Shown here one piece after another: positions 7,551-8,760 of a stretch of 8,760 bases of DNA; position 1 is the stretch's first letter, and each line of letters starts with the position of its first letter. Source of the DNA: Desulfobacterales bacterium (GTDB taxonomy: Bacteria; Desulfobacterota; Desulfobacteria; Desulfobacterales; Desulfosalsimonadaceae). Position numbers and translations under genes: made by a program. Under the pieces are notes generated by a model that was given only the letters and a program-made list of their open reading frames with translations, had not been told where the DNA came from and ran no database searches. Location of the stretch: assembly GCA_018224315.1 (NCBI GenBank), contig JAGTVF010000196.1:1-8760 (forward strand), written 5' to 3'.

Positions 7551-7578
7551 TCCGGCAATACTAACGGGCTGACCGCAG

Positions 7579-8283
7579 CTACTTTGCCGCTTTGCCCACC
7601 GGCAGCAGATATAAGGGCCGGATCTCGTGTTTGGCATTTAGAATGCGTTGAATGTTTTCATTGTCAAACGCACCCACCGGCACTGATACCAGATCCAGGC
7701 TTACGGCCTGCAGACACAGGTTCTGGGCTGCATGACCGGCTTCCATAAACGCGTATTGCACCCCCCGTTTTCCGTATTTACCGGTGACACGCTCCAATAC
7801 AGCGGAAAAAACAAATACCGCCGGTGCCCGGGACACGGCCGGCTGATTCAGCGCAGCCCGGTGAAGCGCTTTTCGGCTGTCTCCTTCTACGGTCTGGACC
7901 AGTTCATGGGTTTCAGGGGTATAGCGGTAGATTCCAGGGGAAAGATCCGCCACATTGCCCGCGGCCACAAACACTTCCAGGGGGTATAGGGCCCCGGCAG
8001 AGGGTGCGGTCCGAAATCCCCGGGAATCTGTCACTCCCTGAGCGGCCCACAGCATCTGGGATATTTGCTCCAGGGACAGGGCCTTATCAGCGTAATTCCG
8101 AACCGATCTTCTGCCGGCAAGGGTTTTTTCAAGGGATTTATCCCCGTCTGTGGCAGGGTTGGGCAGTTGGATAATTTTTTCAGCGCCCTCTGTCATGACA
8201 CCTCCTTTCACCGGAACTGCAACCATCCCTGTTGCCGCCATGAGCAAAATCAGGGCAGCCGGCCAGAAACGCGCAACAAGCAT
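7579..8283 (-). CDS. SagB/nitroreductase-family FMN-dependent oxidoreductase with N-terminal signal or anchor
   Basis: This 234-residue protein has the nitroreductase/SagB-type fold. Visible motifs are RRSVRNY (58-64, the usual phosphate-contacting FMN segment), the helix LSLEQISQMLWAAQGV (69-84), TAPSAGALYPLEVFV (92-106), and the C-terminal block beginning YAFMEAGHAAQNLCLQA with a downstream VPVGAFDNENIQRIL. SagB-like enzymes oxidise azolines or other substrates with FMN; a free-standing member with no cyclodehydratase nearby cannot be assigned a substrate. Residues 1-27 look like a signal peptide or anchor (Arg5, then a hydrophobic stretch to about 23) with no clear cleavage site. The 8283 start has AAAGGAG 7 bases upstream. 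A second in-frame ATG at 8196 (residue 30) also has a strong ribosome site and would give a 205-residue cytoplasmic form. The gene is convergent with the activase, 28 bases apart. Confidence 0.88.
   Translation of the reverse strand: MLVARFWPAALILLMAATGMVAVPVKGGVMTEGAEKIIQLPNPATDGDKSLEKTLAGRRSVRNYADKALSLEQISQMLWAAQGVTDSRGFRTAPSAGALYPLEVFVAAGNVADLSPGIYRYTPETHELVQTVEGDSRKALHRAALNQPAVSRAPAVFVFSAVLERVTGKYGKRGVQYAFMEAGHAAQNLCLQAVSLDLVSVPVGAFDNENIQRILNAKHEIRPLYLLPVGKAAK
8201..8208 (-). promoter_or_regulatory. Internal Shine-Dalgarno site offering a second start for the SagB-like gene
   Basis: On the minus strand AAAGGAGG, continuing with TG, gives an almost full anti-16S match 4 bases before an in-frame ATG at 8196-8194. 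The spacing is slightly short. It encodes Lys-Gly-Gly just after the hydrophobic N-terminus, so it may be fortuitous, but it would yield a protein without the signal segment. Confidence 0.4.
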
Positions 8284-8318
8284 GAGCTTTCTCCTTTCAT
8301 TGATATGGGTTATGATAA

Positions 8319-8347
8319 AGCATAAACCCTGCCCGGGCCCGGATCAA
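8319..8347 (-). promoter_or_regulatory. Candidate promoter for the SagB-like gene
   Basis: On the minus strand TTGATC (8347-8342) and TATGCT (8324-8319) are separated by 17 bases, each matching four of six consensus positions. The spacer holds a perfect 10-base palindrome CCGGGCCCGG (8333-8342) that overlaps the -35 box and could be an operator. A start near 8312 would leave a leader of about 28 bases. Confidence 0.35.
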
Positions 8348-8417
8348 GTTATTGTCTATCTGAAATGTTGGCTGTTTTTTTTGCCTGCAGCGCGTTTTAT
8401 GAATTGTATTCAGATTG

Positions 8418-8452
8418 TTGTACAATGGCAGAAAAACTAGAGCATGTACAAT
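8418..8452. repeat. Paired TGTACAAT elements in the divergent spacer
   Basis: TGTACAAT occurs at 8419-8426 and again at 8445-8452, 26 bases apart. The first copy is part of the perfect palindrome TTGTACAA (8418-8425), and the second reads ATGTACAA. Spacing of about 2.5 helical turns and palindromic cores would suit binding sites for a dimeric regulator of the divergent genes. Inferred from pattern only. Confidence 0.35.
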
Positions 8453-8483
8453 CTGCTTGACAAATTTGTGCAAATCAAGCAGA
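8452..8483. repeat. Inverted repeat with 9-base arms upstream of the right-edge gene
   Basis: TCTGCTTGA (8452-8460) and TCAAGCAGA (8475-8483) are perfect complements around a 14-base loop that itself contains the palindrome CAAATTTG. It has no following T run on either strand, so it is not a standard intrinsic terminator. It could be an operator or an RNA hairpin in the leader of the gene at 8542. Confidence 0.5.
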
Positions 8484-8504
8484 AAAGGGTGCTGTATTTT
8501 CTGC
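8479..8504. repeat. Second inverted repeat, 8-base arms, overlapping the first
   Basis: GCAGAAAA (8479-8486) and TTTTCTGC (8497-8504) are perfect complements around a 10-base loop. Its left arm shares GCAGA (8479-8483) with the right arm of the preceding repeat, so the two hairpins exclude each other in RNA. The right arm, extended to 8505, could instead pair over 9 bases with GGCAGAAAA at 8427-8435. Confidence 0.45.
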
Positions 8505-8516
8505 CGGAAGGTTATC

Positions 8517-8528
8517 GCTGTTTACAGC
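8517..8528 (+). repeat. Small hairpin abutting the ribosome binding site of the right-edge gene
   Basis: GCTGT (8517-8521) and ACAGC (8524-8528) pair around a 2-base centre, so RNA folding would need a slightly larger loop. It directly adjoins the AAAGGA ribosome site at 8529-8534. It may affect initiation or be chance. Confidence 0.2.
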
Positions 8529-8541
8529 AAAGGAAAAGCAT

Positions 8542-8760
8542 ATGAAACCGGGGGTTTATCTTCTTGGATCAGACAAAAAGCCGCTGTTTGAAGCCATTGA
8601 TCCCGACGGGCTGGCCCGTACGCATCCGGCCTGGGAAAAGGATGTAAAGGGCCTGTCTCCCTGGAGCAGAACCGAAATTGCATCGAATCATAAGAGCGGC
8701 TTTGCTGCCTGGCATTCAGGCGGATCCCGGCTCCAAAGCAGGGTTTTGATCTGCGGCAGA
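8542..8760 (+). CDS. Unrecognised protein, N-terminal 73 residues, cut by the right edge
   Basis: An ATG at 8542 is preceded by AAAGGA (8529-8534) with 7 bases of spacing, and the frame stays open to the end of the window (73 codons). The product starts MKPGVYLLGSDKKPLFEAID and contains HPAWEKD (28-34), LSPWSRTEIASNHKSG (39-54), FAAWHSGGSRL (55-65) and a single Cys near the cut. It has no signal peptide or membrane segment. I do not recognise the family. It is divergent from the SagB-like gene, and the 258-base spacer between them carries several inverted repeats that may regulate either gene. Confidence 0.75.
   Translation, partial: MKPGVYLLGSDKKPLFEAIDPDGLARTHPAWEKDVKGLSPWSRTEIASNHKSGFAAWHSGGSRLQSRVLICGR

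Noticed and set aside
7551..7590. Bidirectional terminator between the convergent activase and SagB-like genes
   Set aside because: Only a 4-5 base stem (GCTG/CAGC at 7568-7579) and a distant CGGCAA/TTGCCG pair are present, with no T run.
7579..8283. Thiazole/oxazole-modified peptide biosynthesis cluster, suggested by the SagB-like gene
   Set aside because: No cyclodehydratase (SagC/SagD), precursor peptide or transporter is visible nearby; the fold also covers many unrelated nitroreductases.
8370..8384. Sigma54-like promoter (TTGGCTG, T run, TTGCC)
   Set aside because: GG and GC are separated by 11 bases rather than the required 10, so it does not fit the -24/-12 geometry.
8457..8462. TTGACA hexamer as a -35 box for the right-edge gene
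   Set aside because: No acceptable -10 hexamer lies 16-18 bases downstream; the hexamer is part of an inverted repeat.

Overview
This window looks like chromosomal DNA from an anaerobic, moderately GC-rich bacterium, most probably a sulfate-reducer-like member of the Desulfobacterota (former Deltaproteobacteria). That rests on gene content rather than a marker gene: a very large fused (R)-2-hydroxyacyl-CoA dehydratase activase-type iron-sulfur protein, typical of strict anaerobes, and a DHH-DHHA1-CBS-CBS protein of a kind known from that group. No rRNA, tRNA, CRISPR array or insertion sequence was seen.

Layout. Positions 1-133 hold a minus-strand reading frame that runs off the left edge. 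It is preceded in the same frame by three stop codons and looks like a decayed or truncated gene. Positions 304-1605 (+) encode a DHH/DHHA1 phosphoesterase with two CBS domains. It is convergent with elbB at 1633-2286 (-), a DJ-1/PfpI-superfamily glyoxalase-like protein. Upstream of elbB on the same strand lies a small unrecognised acidic protein (2459-2752, -), with a good sigma70-like promoter at 2831-2858 that could drive both. A 403-base divergent spacer follows. Then comes the dominant gene, a 1464-residue protein (3156-7550, +) with two BadF/BcrA-type ATPase domains in tandem, a Cys-rich linker, and DUF2229/HgdB-like C-terminal modules. It is convergent with a SagB/nitroreductase-family flavoprotein (7579-8283, -) that has an N-terminal signal or anchor segment. 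A 258-base divergent spacer rich in inverted repeats separates this from an unrecognised gene (8542 to the right edge, +).

How the genes work together. There is no evident pathway here. Gene orientations alternate, so most genes are their own transcription units; the only possible operon is the small gene plus elbB. The giant activase stands alone in the window, with a divergent neighbour upstream and a convergent one downstream, which suits a self-contained ATP-driven redox protein carrying both electron injector and acceptor modules.

Most worth a second look: (1) the giant protein, whose first ATPase domain has lost key nucleotide-binding residues but kept the two cluster-binding Cys positions, suggesting an intrachain pseudo-dimer; (2) two in-frame, well-spaced Shine-Dalgarno/start pairs in the SagB-like gene, which could give exported and cytoplasmic forms; (3) the overlapping, mutually exclusive inverted repeats at 8418-8528. 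No clearly new multi-gene system is evident.
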